Assembly (NCBI GenBank): GCA_019359175.1
Contig: JAHHHU010000004.1
Location: 186,001 to 250,000 of the forward strand
From: Phormidium tanganyikae FI6-MK23
Lineage (GTDB): Bacteria; Cyanobacteriota; Cyanobacteriia; Leptolyngbyales; Leptolyngbyaceae
Direction: 5' to 3'
DNA: 64,000 nt
Translations under genes and position numbers: made by a program
Part shown: one piece after another, positions 37,901 through 45,110 of the stretch
Position numbering within the stretch: the first letter of the stretch is position 1
How the letters are laid out: each line of letters starts with the position of its first letter
Notes under the pieces: model-generated
Database searches by the model: none
The model's input: only the letters and a program-made list of their open reading frames with translations
What the model was told of the DNA's origin: nothing

Positions 37901-38545
37901 ATCCTGCGGAAGCTGGGCTACCGAAAGGAAGAATTGAGTCGGGTGGGCAACGAACGCTTTTCTCGAATCGTTTGTGCTCTGCCCCCATCGGTTGTGGTGG
38001 CGACTGAGAGAAGGATTCACGCGCAGCTACAACACATCGGCCCACAAAAGGACATCCTGGATTTAATCTTGGAGTCCCGCCAACACAAAATTGTTTGGCA
38101 AAATCCTGCCGCAAACGACGGGGAAAACGAGCAAAAAATCGCGTGTGAAAACGAAACAGTCGAAACGCTGAAACCCTTGCAGGAAGCGGGCGGGAGGTCT
38201 GCCAGAGGCGGGGGTAATTTATATATAAAACCAGAATCCTCTGGCGGACGTATCTGTTCTGAAAATAAGCAAGTTTTTAGCGAAGCGGAGCAGAGCGAAG
38301 TGAGGTGTAGCGACGTAGGAGCGAAGCCGAACGGAGTGGAGCGCAGCGGAGCGGGGATTTTTAGCACTGGTTTAGTTAAAGAGCCCCTCCCGTCCGCGCC
38401 TACCCTTGAGAAGCCCCAGGAACCCTCATCAGCGGCTGAGAAGACCAAATCTACGTCCACGTCAACTTGGGTCGCCCAGAAGCCTGAACAGAGGTCGCAA
38501 ATGACCACTGCGGAATTCTTCAGATCCCTGCAACCCATAGCTTAA
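34988..38545 (+). CDS. plasmid replication protein, CyRepA1 family
   Basis: 1185 aa. The N-terminus has a zinc-binding-like CPVCRDTKGKC (14-24), followed by a coiled, charged stretch. A DUF3854/toprim-like region (IGILEGALKTATFAV, STAYFYPDAGV) comes next, then a helicase with Walker A GLGTGKTEEL (about 382-391) and Walker B LAIDEAQSNW (about 467). This layout is that of the CyRepA1 proteins encoded by cyanobacterial plasmids. The C-terminal 150 residues are low-complexity and contain an in-frame AGCG-rich DNA repeat. Its presence implies that this part of the window is, or was, a plasmid. Confidence 0.85.
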   Translation: MTSNLRPTNSYNSCPVCRDTKGKCRTTDSDFVLCMNERGDVNGWKDLGPTTNSAWHQYLPAHMVQQEGDAAEEKREYTAEEKKAWSARQQEIRAEKKAKEQREERDRRSALTPVARRDEEARKKGGYLTPEHKESLRARRWSQEWIDYAIENCWFYSTEMWGASGFLIRAHNIKGQICGAQFARDDRAPKYQWVSHNRSVHLPETGDNPLFIWTHPSFDPTHESTIGILEGALKTATFAVQYWDQTQDTQRRFVGGGSIPKPETVIDFLSSAKPSTAYFYPDAGVKDAKPNVLAYAKAMFTATRKLDIKTYVVWSNQWDKATSVDADEWTGSERVRLISVKAFLALQPWKRSQNYSADVVKTGEFVEFADLVDENTSIFVKAGLGTGKTEELISLLKKSGRGAVIISPSDLLKRDVEGRLRRGEFTNVYVVRKGEDLSKALEDPSSIIVLCLDSMHHIPTEAYRGRVLAIDEAQSNWRNYLQRQTAIKRNRREILGRLNDAIETSWANIFLDANLTDQACEFYSSPNRKELKLSHLPIKPKRLKILFLSTKDNTEVLALIHDALVEQEATIVVFCDSLIQLKALRERYQKEYKTRMICSELDGEEWRKEAIHTAEELTNEQDINAFLEKDKPRLLLLSPSVLTGFNIAIRKYFDHGFLIATGVLACDDLEQFLFRLRDEEVARTIWVKETGLAPKNGGLSEDTVDEISAALIEYAKADYEYAGLEAGKGKDLTELWEQLKLQAPLLLRAKLERENLREMFLQKLIDAGHDVEIVSELECSDRAKKEQKAVEFEQKIRWAAEVLNAEELSEAQYRGLEEKEHLTAKERAQKDRFLLVQHLHGIEYSHEWTDTTEDPDKKVPKNLLFVNELLQGDTIKRATAHVLYNLEGGGAQALHKKRWEKTLEQGYIEKIGCSIHLFNSAVKECGLDVLLRMDKLSNQTPEVVQFLHSCRKNKNLKGLSELKNKAKALSNILRKLGYRKEELSRVGNERFSRIVCALPPSVVVATERRIHAQLQHIGPQKDILDLILESRQHKIVWQNPAANDGENEQKIACENETVETLKPLQEAGGRSARGGGNLYIKPESSGGRICSENKQVFSEAEQSEVRCSDVGAKPNGVERSGAGIFSTGLVKEPLPSAPTLEKPQEPSSAAEKTKSTSTSTWVAQKPEQRSQMTTAEFFRSLQPIA
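38280..38355. repeat. AGCG-rich low-complexity repeat inside the replication gene
   Basis: GCGAAGCGGAGC, GAGCGAAGTGAGG and GGAGCGCAGCGGAGCGG are short purine-rich words repeated in frame. They encode a Ser/Glu/Gly-rich segment near the C-terminus. It looks like an inserted repeat of the kind dispersed in cyanobacterial genomes. Confidence 0.55.
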
Positions 38546-38555
38546 GCAAGACCAA

Positions 38556-38590
38556 GAGGGGGTTCACGTTCCCGTAGTGCTAACCCCCTC
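38556..38590 (+). terminator. hairpin ending the replication gene
   Basis: Perfect 9-bp stem GAGGGGGTT / AACCCCCTC, 11 bases after the stop codon. There is no T tract, so it may act mainly to protect the 3' end. Confidence 0.6.
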
Positions 38591-38687
38591 CAGATCGCGC
38601 TGTAACTGACTTTCAATCGCGAAACGGTCAAACGCACACTCACCCGGCTCTGCGGCGGGCTAGGCTCGGTGATTATGCACCTAAGTC

Positions 38688-39005
38688 ATGAAGAGAATCC
38701 GCTACAAACATTTGTTGATCGCTACGATCCTCGCCGCCGCGCAGATTGGAACAACCGCCAACGAGATCGCACAAAGCTCTGGAGCCCTGCCTCCAAAAGA
38801 CATTTTGGACTTAATTTATGCCGTCGCGTTCGAGAACCTTGCGGCATTTTTGTTAGGCGCGGTCGTAACCCTCTGGTTTTTAGAATTCCGATACCGGCTT
38901 GTCGATCGGTTTGAAGCGATTGAAGATCACCAGGCAAATAACGAGAAGCTCTTGAAGCGTTTAGTTCGGCACTTTGAAATTAAAGTCGGAGGGGAAGATG
39001 TTTAA
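38688..39005 (+). CDS. small membrane protein, unknown
   Basis: 105 aa. A signal-like hydrophobic N-terminus (HLLIATILAAAQIGTTA), one membrane helix at about 48-66 (FENLAAFLLGAVVTLWFLEF) and a charged cytoplasmic helix. No family is recognised. Two-helix topology and small size recall plasmid-borne accessory proteins. Confidence 0.6.
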   Translation: MKRIRYKHLLIATILAAAQIGTTANEIAQSSGALPPKDILDLIYAVAFENLAAFLLGAVVTLWFLEFRYRLVDRFEAIEDHQANNEKLLKRLVRHFEIKVGGEDV

Positions 39006-39083
39006 TCCAGCCTCTCCAGTCGCTAAAGCTGCGGAAGAAGAACCGAAGAGCTCAGAAAAAATAACGTGCCAGTAAAAAGCTAT

Positions 39084-39290
39084 ATGTGGTTTCAAGCATT
39101 ATGGCAATTACCGATCGCGCCCAAGACGCTGAAATTCAAGGATCTAACGCTGTATATCGAGGAGCGATGAGCAACGTTGAGAGATCAAGAATTACAACTG
39201 TCTCCGAAAGAGTTTGCATTGCTACAAGAATTTATGCAAAGCCGAGGCGTGTCCAACGACTTATCTATTTATCTCCTATGTAGGATGTAG
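39084..39290 (+). pseudogene. fragment of an OmpR-type response-regulator DNA-binding domain
   Basis: The frame gives KTLKFKDLTLYIEER, a TGA stop at 39168-39170, then ATLRDQELQLSPKEFALLQE and FMQSRG. That is the beta-strand plus first helix of the winged-helix output domain. The receiver domain and the rest of the wing are missing. A dead fragment, probably carried by recombination. Confidence 0.65.
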
Positions 39291-39345
39291 AAGTCTTGTA
39301 GCGTTTTTATGTTGAGCATGACAATTCACTACTGGTAGGTACGCT

Positions 39346-39585
39346 ATGAACGAGAAGGTGTCTGAAAAACAAGATATTCCCTTTCAAACTCCTAACCCAA
39401 CTGAACTCAAAAACGCTGCGAAAGAAGACCCGTTGCAGGAGGAATATTTGGGAGCTAGCGGGGCAAATGTAGCAGATGTTCCACCACAAGGAGAGAATGT
39501 GGATCAACCCAATCCCTTTGTGGACAGTACAGAGTCTGAGCCGCGTGAGAACCAAGTGATTCGTGCCAATCTAGGAGGGCATTGA
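39346..39585 (+). CDS. small acidic protein of unknown function
   Basis: 79 aa, rich in Glu, Pro and Asn, with no predicted structure. GGTAGG upstream is a weak ribosome binding site. I am not sure it is translated. Confidence 0.4.
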   Translation: MNEKVSEKQDIPFQTPNPTELKNAAKEDPLQEEYLGASGANVADVPPQGENVDQPNPFVDSTESEPRENQVIRANLGGH

Positions 39586-39982
39586 CTCAACTCATTGTTG
39601 CTTTACTTCATTCGAGGAGGAGAAGACTTTTGTTTTCTCCTTCTACATAAGTGCGACTATGCTCACAGAGCGTTTAGGAAAACTTTATTTAAGTTGAAAG
39701 GAAGTAACTATTGCTGGAACAGGCGAAAGATCGCAGGTTTGGGGCAAGAAAGGTCGCGTCTAGTATTGATTCAATCGCTATTCATCTATATAGAACCTAT
39801 TTGATTACACGAACCCTTTCAATCAAAGCCAAAATCCCGGCGGCTACGTAGCGAGCGAGGCACGAGCGTAGTCGTAGTGCTGTCCGCCATCCAAAAAGCA
39901 CAACCCGCCTTACTGAGCCTGTCAGACCCCGATCAGCCTATTTTCGCTAATTTAGCGGCTTCAGGATCAAACACACGCGCAA
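39586..39982. other. intergenic stretch without recognised gene
   Basis: About 400 bases. Around 39838-39882 there is a GC-rich run of GAGCG/GTAGCG words similar in style to the repeat at 38280. No gene or RNA is apparent. Confidence 0.4.
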
Positions 39983-40744
39983 TTATTTTTGAGGGTCTTG
40001 CAGATCAATTTCGCAGCGGGGAATTTCGCTTGGATCTGCGAGCGTCCAGCCTTTCACGACGAAACCAGATTTTTGATGAATGTCGCCTGTCTGACCGGCT
40101 CTGCCCGCCAATAAAGAGCTCAGTCCGCCCGGGCTCAAGCTGTGTTCCGCTGAAAATTCTGTGATCGAAAAAACCGCGTGAATTTTACCGTTTGGATCTC
40201 GAACATAGCCCCTTAGCAAATGTTTTTCTTCAGGCTTAGGAATATTCCCTTGCTGAATAATATTTTGAGATTTAGAGCGACAACTGCGCTCGAAGGTTGT
40301 CAGGAAACCATAGGCGCTATCCTGTTCGATTAGCTTTTGCGTGGTGTCATATGTCGCCGTTCTGAAGCGTGATCCCCCCGCCCTGCGACTTGCAATCCAA
40401 ACCTTGTCACAGATTCGGTAAAGCTCAACGTTTTGCAAAATCTCACCCTGCGATGTCTCGAACCAATTTTCAAAACTGCTGAAATATGTCATGTAAAACG
40501 CCAGTCGCGAGCAATTCCAACAGTCGATCGCCACATACCGAAAATCTTCCGGCGACTCAAATCGATGCACCCGCCACAAATCAGCATCGAGCGTTGAGAA
40601 ATACGCATCGAATGTAAAAAATTCTTCTGGCTTACTTCCAAAAACCATCTCGTTCACCCACAAAATTCCACCGTAGCGAAACGAGCGATCGCATTCTGTG
40701 CCATCGCTTAATTCTAATAGTTTGAATTCAAACAATACAGACAA
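39983..40744 (-). CDS. protein of unknown function with NUMOD-like C-terminal DNA-binding motif
   Basis: 253 aa. The N-terminal 150 residues are not recognised. Residues about 195-245 (FSITEFSAEHSLSPGG, LSSLLAGR, VVKGWTLA) match the helix-turn motif found in many phage and intron-encoded proteins (aExHxLs..LS.LL.Gk...kGW). A DNA-binding role is likely; activity is unknown. Confidence 0.6.
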   Translation of the reverse strand: MSVLFEFKLLELSDGTECDRSFRYGGILWVNEMVFGSKPEEFFTFDAYFSTLDADLWRVHRFESPEDFRYVAIDCWNCSRLAFYMTYFSSFENWFETSQGEILQNVELYRICDKVWIASRRAGGSRFRTATYDTTQKLIEQDSAYGFLTTFERSCRSKSQNIIQQGNIPKPEEKHLLRGYVRDPNGKIHAVFSITEFSAEHSLSPGGLSSLLAGRAGQTGDIHQKSGFVVKGWTLADPSEIPRCEIDLQDPQK

Positions 40745-40746
40745 AT

Positions 40747-40783
40747 AAAAAGCCCAACTAGATGGTGATGATCCGGGCGGGCT
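40747..40783 (-). terminator. terminator on the minus strand
   Basis: AGCCC and GGGCT pair around a loop and are followed on the minus strand by five T. It could end the transcript of the RHH gene at 40934-41158. Confidence 0.5.
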
Positions 40784-40933
40784 GATTTTTGCTGTTGTAA
40801 CAGGCTCGAACCTCCCGCCAGAATAGAAGTTTTTATCATCGAAACGCTTGCCCTATATGGGTTTGAACCTCCCGCGCCTACTCCGCCATTTGGCGGAACT
40901 CAACCCCTGTAACCTTTTCAGCCGAGTGTAAAA

Positions 40934-41158
40934 CTAATCCTCCTCTGGTGATGCGTCCTTTGGATTCGATTTACGTTCGCCGCCGCGTGTTTCACCCAGG
41001 GGTAATTCATCTATTGGGATCTCCCCTTCCTGTTTTGCAAGGCTGAATAAAAGGTTTTCTAGGTAGCGGTTTGCGCTTGCATTCTTTCGACGCGCCATCC
41101 TCTCTAGGGCTTCCAACACGCGCTCATCTAACTTGAACGTCTTTGACTTGCGGGGCAT
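40934..41158 (-). CDS. ribbon-helix-helix DNA-binding protein
   Basis: About 74 aa. PRKSKTFKLDERVLEALERMARRKNASANRYLENLLFSLAKQ is a clear CopG/MetJ-like RHH, followed by an acidic tail. The ATG giving MPRKSKTF is preferred to one seven codons upstream that has the ribosome site too close. Upstream lies a symmetric pair of operators that it may bind. Confidence 0.75.
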   Translation of the reverse strand: MPRKSKTFKLDERVLEALERMARRKNASANRYLENLLFSLAKQEGEIPIDELPLGETRGGERKSNPKDASPEED

Positions 41159-41217
41159 CACGAATCCTATTGTGTCCATATCTCCTCATTTAACTAGAGA
41201 TTACGTATATTACCTTA

Positions 41218-41398
41218 ATTATAAGATAAAAGTAATGCTATTGAAGTGCTAATGAATTGGATGCACTTATACTCTCTCAGGGCTATTAATCTTAGTTTTG
41301 CCTTCTATCACAAGCACATCGGAGATTTTTACTCTCAATCTTTGGATAAGTAATTAATATACAAAAGCACATCAATAGCATTACTTTTGCGCTATAGT
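41218..41398. promoter_or_regulatory. symmetric divergent promoters with 23-bp inverted operators
   Basis: Two 23-bp arms (41228-41250 and 41366-41388) are inverted copies with one mismatch; the core is AAAAGTAATGCTATTGA. Each arm ends four bases from a -10 box: TATAAT on the minus strand (41218-41223) and TATAGT on the plus strand (41393-41398). The arms therefore sit on both -35 regions of divergent promoters, one for the RHH gene and one for the genes from 41604. Confidence 0.7.
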
Positions 41399-41603
41399 AG
41401 TTTCATAGATCAAACGATCTAGTAAAAACATCCGCGAAACGAATAGGTTGCTGAGTGAACCCAAACCCAGGCAGAGCCAACATAGCTGTGATAAGTACCA
41501 AGCGTTTCGCGCTAACAGATTTCAGCGATCGCCTTTGCAGTGACAGAGCAAAGCGATCCGCTGGACTTCTCCAGCAAGTCCCCTTTAACACAGGAGAAAC
41601 ACA

Positions 41604-41807
41604 ATGCCTCAATTTGATTCTGACCGCGAAGCGTTTGACCTGGCTTGCAAGGCTTATCAGCGCTGGGTGAAACGCAAAGGATTGGTAGAAGTACAGCCCT
41701 CTAAGGACTCCGATTGGGAAGGTGATGTTTACGTTTTGCGAAACGCAAATGATGAACTAGCTCGACTGAGTTGTACCGAAGGGAAATTCACCATGATTGA
41801 GTCCTAA
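41604..41807 (+). CDS. small conserved-looking protein, unknown
   Basis: 67 aa: FDSDREAFDLACKAYQRWVK, then WEGDVYVLRNANDELARL. AGGAG lies eight bases before the ATG. A compact alpha-beta fold is likely; no family is recognised. First gene of the plus-strand series controlled by the promoter at 41393. Confidence 0.6.
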   Translation: MPQFDSDREAFDLACKAYQRWVKRKGLVEVQPSKDSDWEGDVYVLRNANDELARLSCTEGKFTMIES

Positions 41808-41833
41808 CACTTAGGAATACGCTCGAAGCACAA

Positions 41834-42694
41834 ATGAAAACGGGGTTTGAACAAGTACCAGTTGTTCAAACCCCTAACTCATCGCCCGTAAGGAGGGCAA
41901 ACAGCTTTATGTATCATCACATTTATGACGAGTTTTCGATTCCCCAGTCTGAGCAAGATCAGGTGTTGGCTGGGAAATTAATTCCGCGCGGCTATGTTAA
42001 TGGCAGTCAGATGTGCAAGGCCAACGACAAGCGTTTTGGAAACTATATTCACAACAAAAGCGCTAAGGCTTACTGTGATGTAGTTTCTCTGGATACTGGA
42101 ATTCCAGCCTCCAGCCTTTTGATCGAAATCGCAGGAACCCCAAACGGTGATCCTTCTCTTCAAGGAACTTGGGTGCATCCCGATATTGCGACTCATCTCG
42201 CTCATTGGATTTCGCCTGCGTTCTACTTGTGGAGCAACCGCGTCCTAGTAAAAGTCCTTGACCCGAAGTTTGATGCAAACGATCCTGAGTTTCAGAAGTT
42301 CCGTGCTAAAGCTCAACAGTTACACACTGAAATTCGGATGAAAGGCATTGTTACTCGAATCAGTTTGACCGATGCGATTGAGGCTTACAAGTCGCGTCAC
42401 CCGGAACTCTCCCAAAACGACCGCCAATGGTTGATCAAGAACGCAACGGATGCAATGTACAAGTTGGTGTTTGGAATGAATGCAGAGAAGCTTGAAGCGC
42501 TGCTGGGTTGCCCACGCCATACGTCGCGCGACTTCCTCGGTTCAAACAGTCTAAGAGCCATTGAGTTTGCAGAACATCTGATTTGCTCATTCATCAACAA
42601 TCATGACTTGCACCCTCTAAGCGCGATTCGCCAAGTCGGGATGCTAGGGGTAGTCAAGGATATGCAGCCTGAGCCTAAATTTGAAACAGCCTGA
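41834..42694 (+). CDS. KilA-N domain protein
   Basis: 286 aa. KilA-N is a DNA-binding domain of phages and large DNA viruses. Here GYVNGSQMCKANDKRFGNYIHNK, then TWVHPDIATHLAHWISPAFYLW are its core. A helical C-terminus follows with NATDAMYKLVFGMNAEKLEALLG. An alternative start at 41910 has AAGGAGG about 12 bases upstream. Likely a regulator of a mobile element. Confidence 0.85.
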   Translation: MKTGFEQVPVVQTPNSSPVRRANSFMYHHIYDEFSIPQSEQDQVLAGKLIPRGYVNGSQMCKANDKRFGNYIHNKSAKAYCDVVSLDTGIPASSLLIEIAGTPNGDPSLQGTWVHPDIATHLAHWISPAFYLWSNRVLVKVLDPKFDANDPEFQKFRAKAQQLHTEIRMKGIVTRISLTDAIEAYKSRHPELSQNDRQWLIKNATDAMYKLVFGMNAEKLEALLGCPRHTSRDFLGSNSLRAIEFAEHLICSFINNHDLHPLSAIRQVGMLGVVKDMQPEPKFETA

Positions 42695-42719
42695 CATCCA
42701 ATCATTCTCAAGGATAGCT

Positions 42720-42959
42720 ATGTCACAAGTACTCAATCTGCAAACGGTGATCGAAGATTTCATCGATCTGCTGCAACCCTTGGCCGACCAAGGCCTATAC
42801 GCTGAATTCGCCATAACATTCGGGCAATTCAGATCCGCGTTTGGCTCTGAAATTTCGGACGATTTGCTCGAACAGTTCTGCGAAATCAATCCGTGGTTTC
42901 TGCGCGAATTCACTCACTCGCTACCGCTCAACTTCGTTCTAGGAGATTCGCTCGAATGA
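42720..42959 (+). CDS. small helical protein, unknown
   Basis: 79 aa from the ATG with AAGGA five bases upstream. Sequence such as LNLQTVIEDFIDLLQPLADQ is helical. Its stop overlaps the start of the next small gene as ATGA, so the two are coupled. Confidence 0.55.
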   Translation: MSQVLNLQTVIEDFIDLLQPLADQGLYAEFAITFGQFRSAFGSEISDDLLEQFCEINPWFLREFTHSLPLNFVLGDSLE

Positions 42960-43081
42960 AGTACTTCATGCTCTGTGCGTTAGGCGTTTTCATCGCACCT
43001 TATTTCGCATTGATTCGACCCACCACGCCTCAGCCAACTCCCGACCGCCCGCTGATCACAAACTTCGATGCCCGTCGCTAA
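42956..43081 (+). CDS. 41-aa exported or membrane peptide
   Basis: MKYFMLCALGVFIAPYFALI is a signal-like or membrane helix, followed by a Pro/Thr-rich tail. AGGAG precedes it, and its ATG overlaps the previous stop. The function is unknown. Confidence 0.5.
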   Translation: MKYFMLCALGVFIAPYFALIRPTTPQPTPDRPLITNFDARR

Positions 43082-43092
43082 ACAAGCAAAAA

Positions 43093-43112
43093 CCCCGGTT
43101 TGGCGACCGGGG
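43093..43112. terminator. hairpin
   Basis: CCCCGGT / ACCGGGG around TTGGCG, with an A run on its left, so the stronger termination direction is on the minus strand. Lies just after the 41-aa gene. Confidence 0.5.
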
Positions 43113-43147
43113 CTGATCGAAACAAAACTACTACTTCAATTTTACTC

Positions 43148-43477
43148 ATGAAACCCCAAACTCTGTCAAAGAAGACCGTTGCTGTAAAGTCTGCCGTTCA
43201 GTTTGATCGTCACTCCGCCCCGTCGTTTGAAACTCTCGAAGTGTTCGCGCGGAAAGCGGGCGCTGGTTGTGGCGAGTCAAGAGATCAAATCCGTCGAATG
43301 TTATACGTCGTAAACCCAACTGTACCAGAGCAGATCCCTTATTTTGCACCAGTCCGAGATGAACTATTAGATCGGCTCCTCGAACCCATTTTGCAACTTT
43401 GTCTACAGGATGAGTTTGAAGCTGAAGCGATGTTGGAAGCCCTCATCAAGCGCATGAAAGAACGCGCTGTCCTCTAA
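43148..43477 (+). CDS. protein of unknown function
   Basis: 109 aa. A basic N-terminus and a helical C-terminal half (VRDELLDRLLEPILQLCL, EAMLEALIKRMKERA). No family is recognised. Followed by two nested hairpins. Confidence 0.5.
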   Translation: MKPQTLSKKTVAVKSAVQFDRHSAPSFETLEVFARKAGAGCGESRDQIRRMLYVVNPTVPEQIPYFAPVRDELLDRLLEPILQLCLQDEFEAEAMLEALIKRMKERAVL

Positions 43478-43489
43478 CAAACTACCGCG

Positions 43490-43547
43490 CTACTGGGACG
43501 TGGATTGTGCGCCCCAGTAGCTAGTCAACTCCCGGTTGCAACCGGGA
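43490..43547. terminator. tandem hairpins
   Basis: CTACTGGG / CCCAGTAG (43490-43520), then TCCCGGTT-GC-AACCGGGA (43530-43547). TGTCTTTTA follows the second. They separate the preceding genes from the membrane cluster. Confidence 0.65.
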
Positions 43548-43575
43548 ACTGTCTTTTACTAATTGACATTTTCTT

Positions 43576-43728
43576 ATGAGCGACTACACAAAGAGATCGA
43601 TTCAAGCTTGGTTTGCGGTGCTGATTGGAGGCGCGATCGGTCTAACCCTGCTAGCGACTTTCTCCCCCGTCGAAACCGGAAGCGCGATCGACAATATGAA
43701 AACTCGCATTCAGGAGTTGCAACGGTGA
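43576..43728 (+). CDS. 50-aa single-pass membrane protein
   Basis: SIQAWFAVLIGGAIGLTLLA is a membrane helix; the C-terminus is helical and charged. The next gene starts inside its stop (GTGA). First of a run of coupled small membrane genes. Confidence 0.55.
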   Translation: MSDYTKRSIQAWFAVLIGGAIGLTLLATFSPVETGSAIDNMKTRIQELQR

Positions 43729-43877
43729 ATTACAAATCTGATGACGGCTCTACTTTTGGCGGCGTATTCGTAGTCTGCGCGATCGTCCTTGCCTTCTGTG
43801 CTGGCTATTGGGTACGAGAGCAAGGCGTTAGATTTTCGATTGATATTCCGAAGGTGGAGCGGAGGGTAAACAAGTGA
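43725..43877 (+). CDS. 50-aa single-pass membrane protein
   Basis: GTG start overlapping the previous stop. FGGVFVVCAIVLAFCAGYWV is the membrane helix, with a short cytoplasmic tail of DIPKVERRV type. Its stop overlaps the next start, again as GTGA. Confidence 0.55.
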   Translation: MNYKSDDGSTFGGVFVVCAIVLAFCAGYWVREQGVRFSIDIPKVERRVNK

Positions 43878-44275
43878 ATTTTACGATTTCCTCAAACCTC
43901 ACCTCTCAATTCTGCACGGGTGTTTGTGTCCTTGCGGCTTGCATATCAGGTGTCGCTATTGTTTCACAGAACTTACAGCAGACCACTAGGGACAAAACGT
44001 TTCAGGAAGAGAGCGCACAACGCCACAGAGATCGCGCTAGAGCTTTACTAGTCGTTGCACAAGAATCACGCATTCGCAATTGTTGGAAAGTAAATGGCGT
44101 TCTAACGGTTGATCGGGTAGCTCCCACCACAAGGGACGGTGCGCTTATCCCTTCGTCCTGCGTTGTGAGTGTAGACGGTTCGCAGTTCGCTTATCTTGCA
44201 GCCTACAACGGTGCGATGAGAATGCGGTTTGTTTTTACTCAGACCGAGGTTACTAACCAACTATCGAGACTTTAA
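43874..44275 (+). CDS. single-pass membrane protein with extracytoplasmic domain
   Basis: 133 aa. TGVCVLAACISGVAIVSQNL is the membrane anchor, then a helix of charged repeats and a small domain with Cys at NCWKVNG and SSCVVSV that could form a disulfide. GTG start, coupled to the previous gene; the next gene starts two bases after its stop. Confidence 0.6.
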   Translation: MNFTISSNLTSQFCTGVCVLAACISGVAIVSQNLQQTTRDKTFQEESAQRHRDRARALLVVAQESRIRNCWKVNGVLTVDRVAPTTRDGALIPSSCVVSVDGSQFAYLAAYNGAMRMRFVFTQTEVTNQLSRL

Positions 44276-44277
44276 GC

Positions 44278-45036
44278 ATGAGCCGTCAACAGTTTGATGA
44301 ATCCTCGGCACAAAGGCAACCCACAACTATGAAACCCCCTAAGAATCACAAGCGCGGTTTTTTGAATTTTATTAACAGGCTTTTCGGATTCTTGAAAGCT
44401 TGTATTGAGATTGTATTCAGCATCATTAAAAATGCAATGACGCTGCTTGTTTACCTATTCCGTTACATTGTGGAACTACTCGCACACCCTACGATGCCTT
44501 CAGTAGTGGCGATTACCTTCTTTACAATCTTCGTTGTGATTGCGGGTTATCAGTGGTACGGGATCGGCGTTTGGTTATTTCAGATGTTCGGGTTGAGTGA
44601 AGCTTGGGGCATCGGGGGCGGATTGTTCGGCCTACTGCTTGGTTTCGGTATCAACGTTTATCAGTTGGCTCCCGAACTGTGGAAGCTGCAACCGTTGATC
44701 GCTAAAGCTTACTCCGATTTGCACATCGATCCAGAAGCGGAATTAGAGAAACCAACTTTGAAAGAGAAGTTAACGCAATGGCTCACGTATGACCACGGCA
44801 CTCTTAAGGGGATGCGGTTGATGAGCTATTGCATTGAGACAGGTTTAGTTCTGACCTATACCGCCATCGTTGGTCAGTTCCAATTCTGGGCAATCTGCGT
44901 AGCGGCTGCTTCTCTGCTTGCTCCCGAATGGACGCTGAAAGGCGTTGCGGCAACTACAGGCGTGACTCGCGCTGTAAGCGATCGCGTTTCGCAGATGCAA
45001 GACGATGAAGATGAAATGAAAAAGTTCGGCTTCTAA
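44278..45036 (+). CDS. multi-pass membrane protein, unknown
   Basis: 252 aa with about five membrane segments (for example LVYLFRYIVELL, VAITFFTIFVVIAGYQW, GGGLFGLLLGFGINVYQL). The C-terminal tail is acidic. The last gene before a strong terminator; it likely works with the three small membrane proteins and the ATPase downstream. Confidence 0.65.
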   Translation: MSRQQFDESSAQRQPTTMKPPKNHKRGFLNFINRLFGFLKACIEIVFSIIKNAMTLLVYLFRYIVELLAHPTMPSVVAITFFTIFVVIAGYQWYGIGVWLFQMFGLSEAWGIGGGLFGLLLGFGINVYQLAPELWKLQPLIAKAYSDLHIDPEAELEKPTLKEKLTQWLTYDHGTLKGMRLMSYCIETGLVLTYTAIVGQFQFWAICVAAASLLAPEWTLKGVAATTGVTRAVSDRVSQMQDDEDEMKKFGF

Positions 45037-45042
45037 TTCCAG

Positions 45043-45086
45043 AAAACAACAGCGCCAAAGTCTCGGAAACTTAGCGCTGTTGTTTT
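45043..45086 (+). terminator. strong terminator
   Basis: Perfect 13-bp stem AAAACAACAGCGC / GCGCTGTTGTTTT with an 18-base loop. One of the clearest in the window; it separates the membrane genes from the ATPase transcript or reduces read-through. Confidence 0.9.
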
Positions 45087-45110
45087 GTTCACTAACCTTT
45101 TAATTCCGCC

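Noticed and set aside
40801-40897. Two tRNA-like T-arm motifs (GGCTCGAACC, GGTTTGAACC) before CCTCCCGC
   Set aside because: The T-stems do not pair, and no acceptor or anticodon arms can be formed. A perfect hairpin TCCGCC-ATTT-GGCGGA is present but does not make a tRNA.
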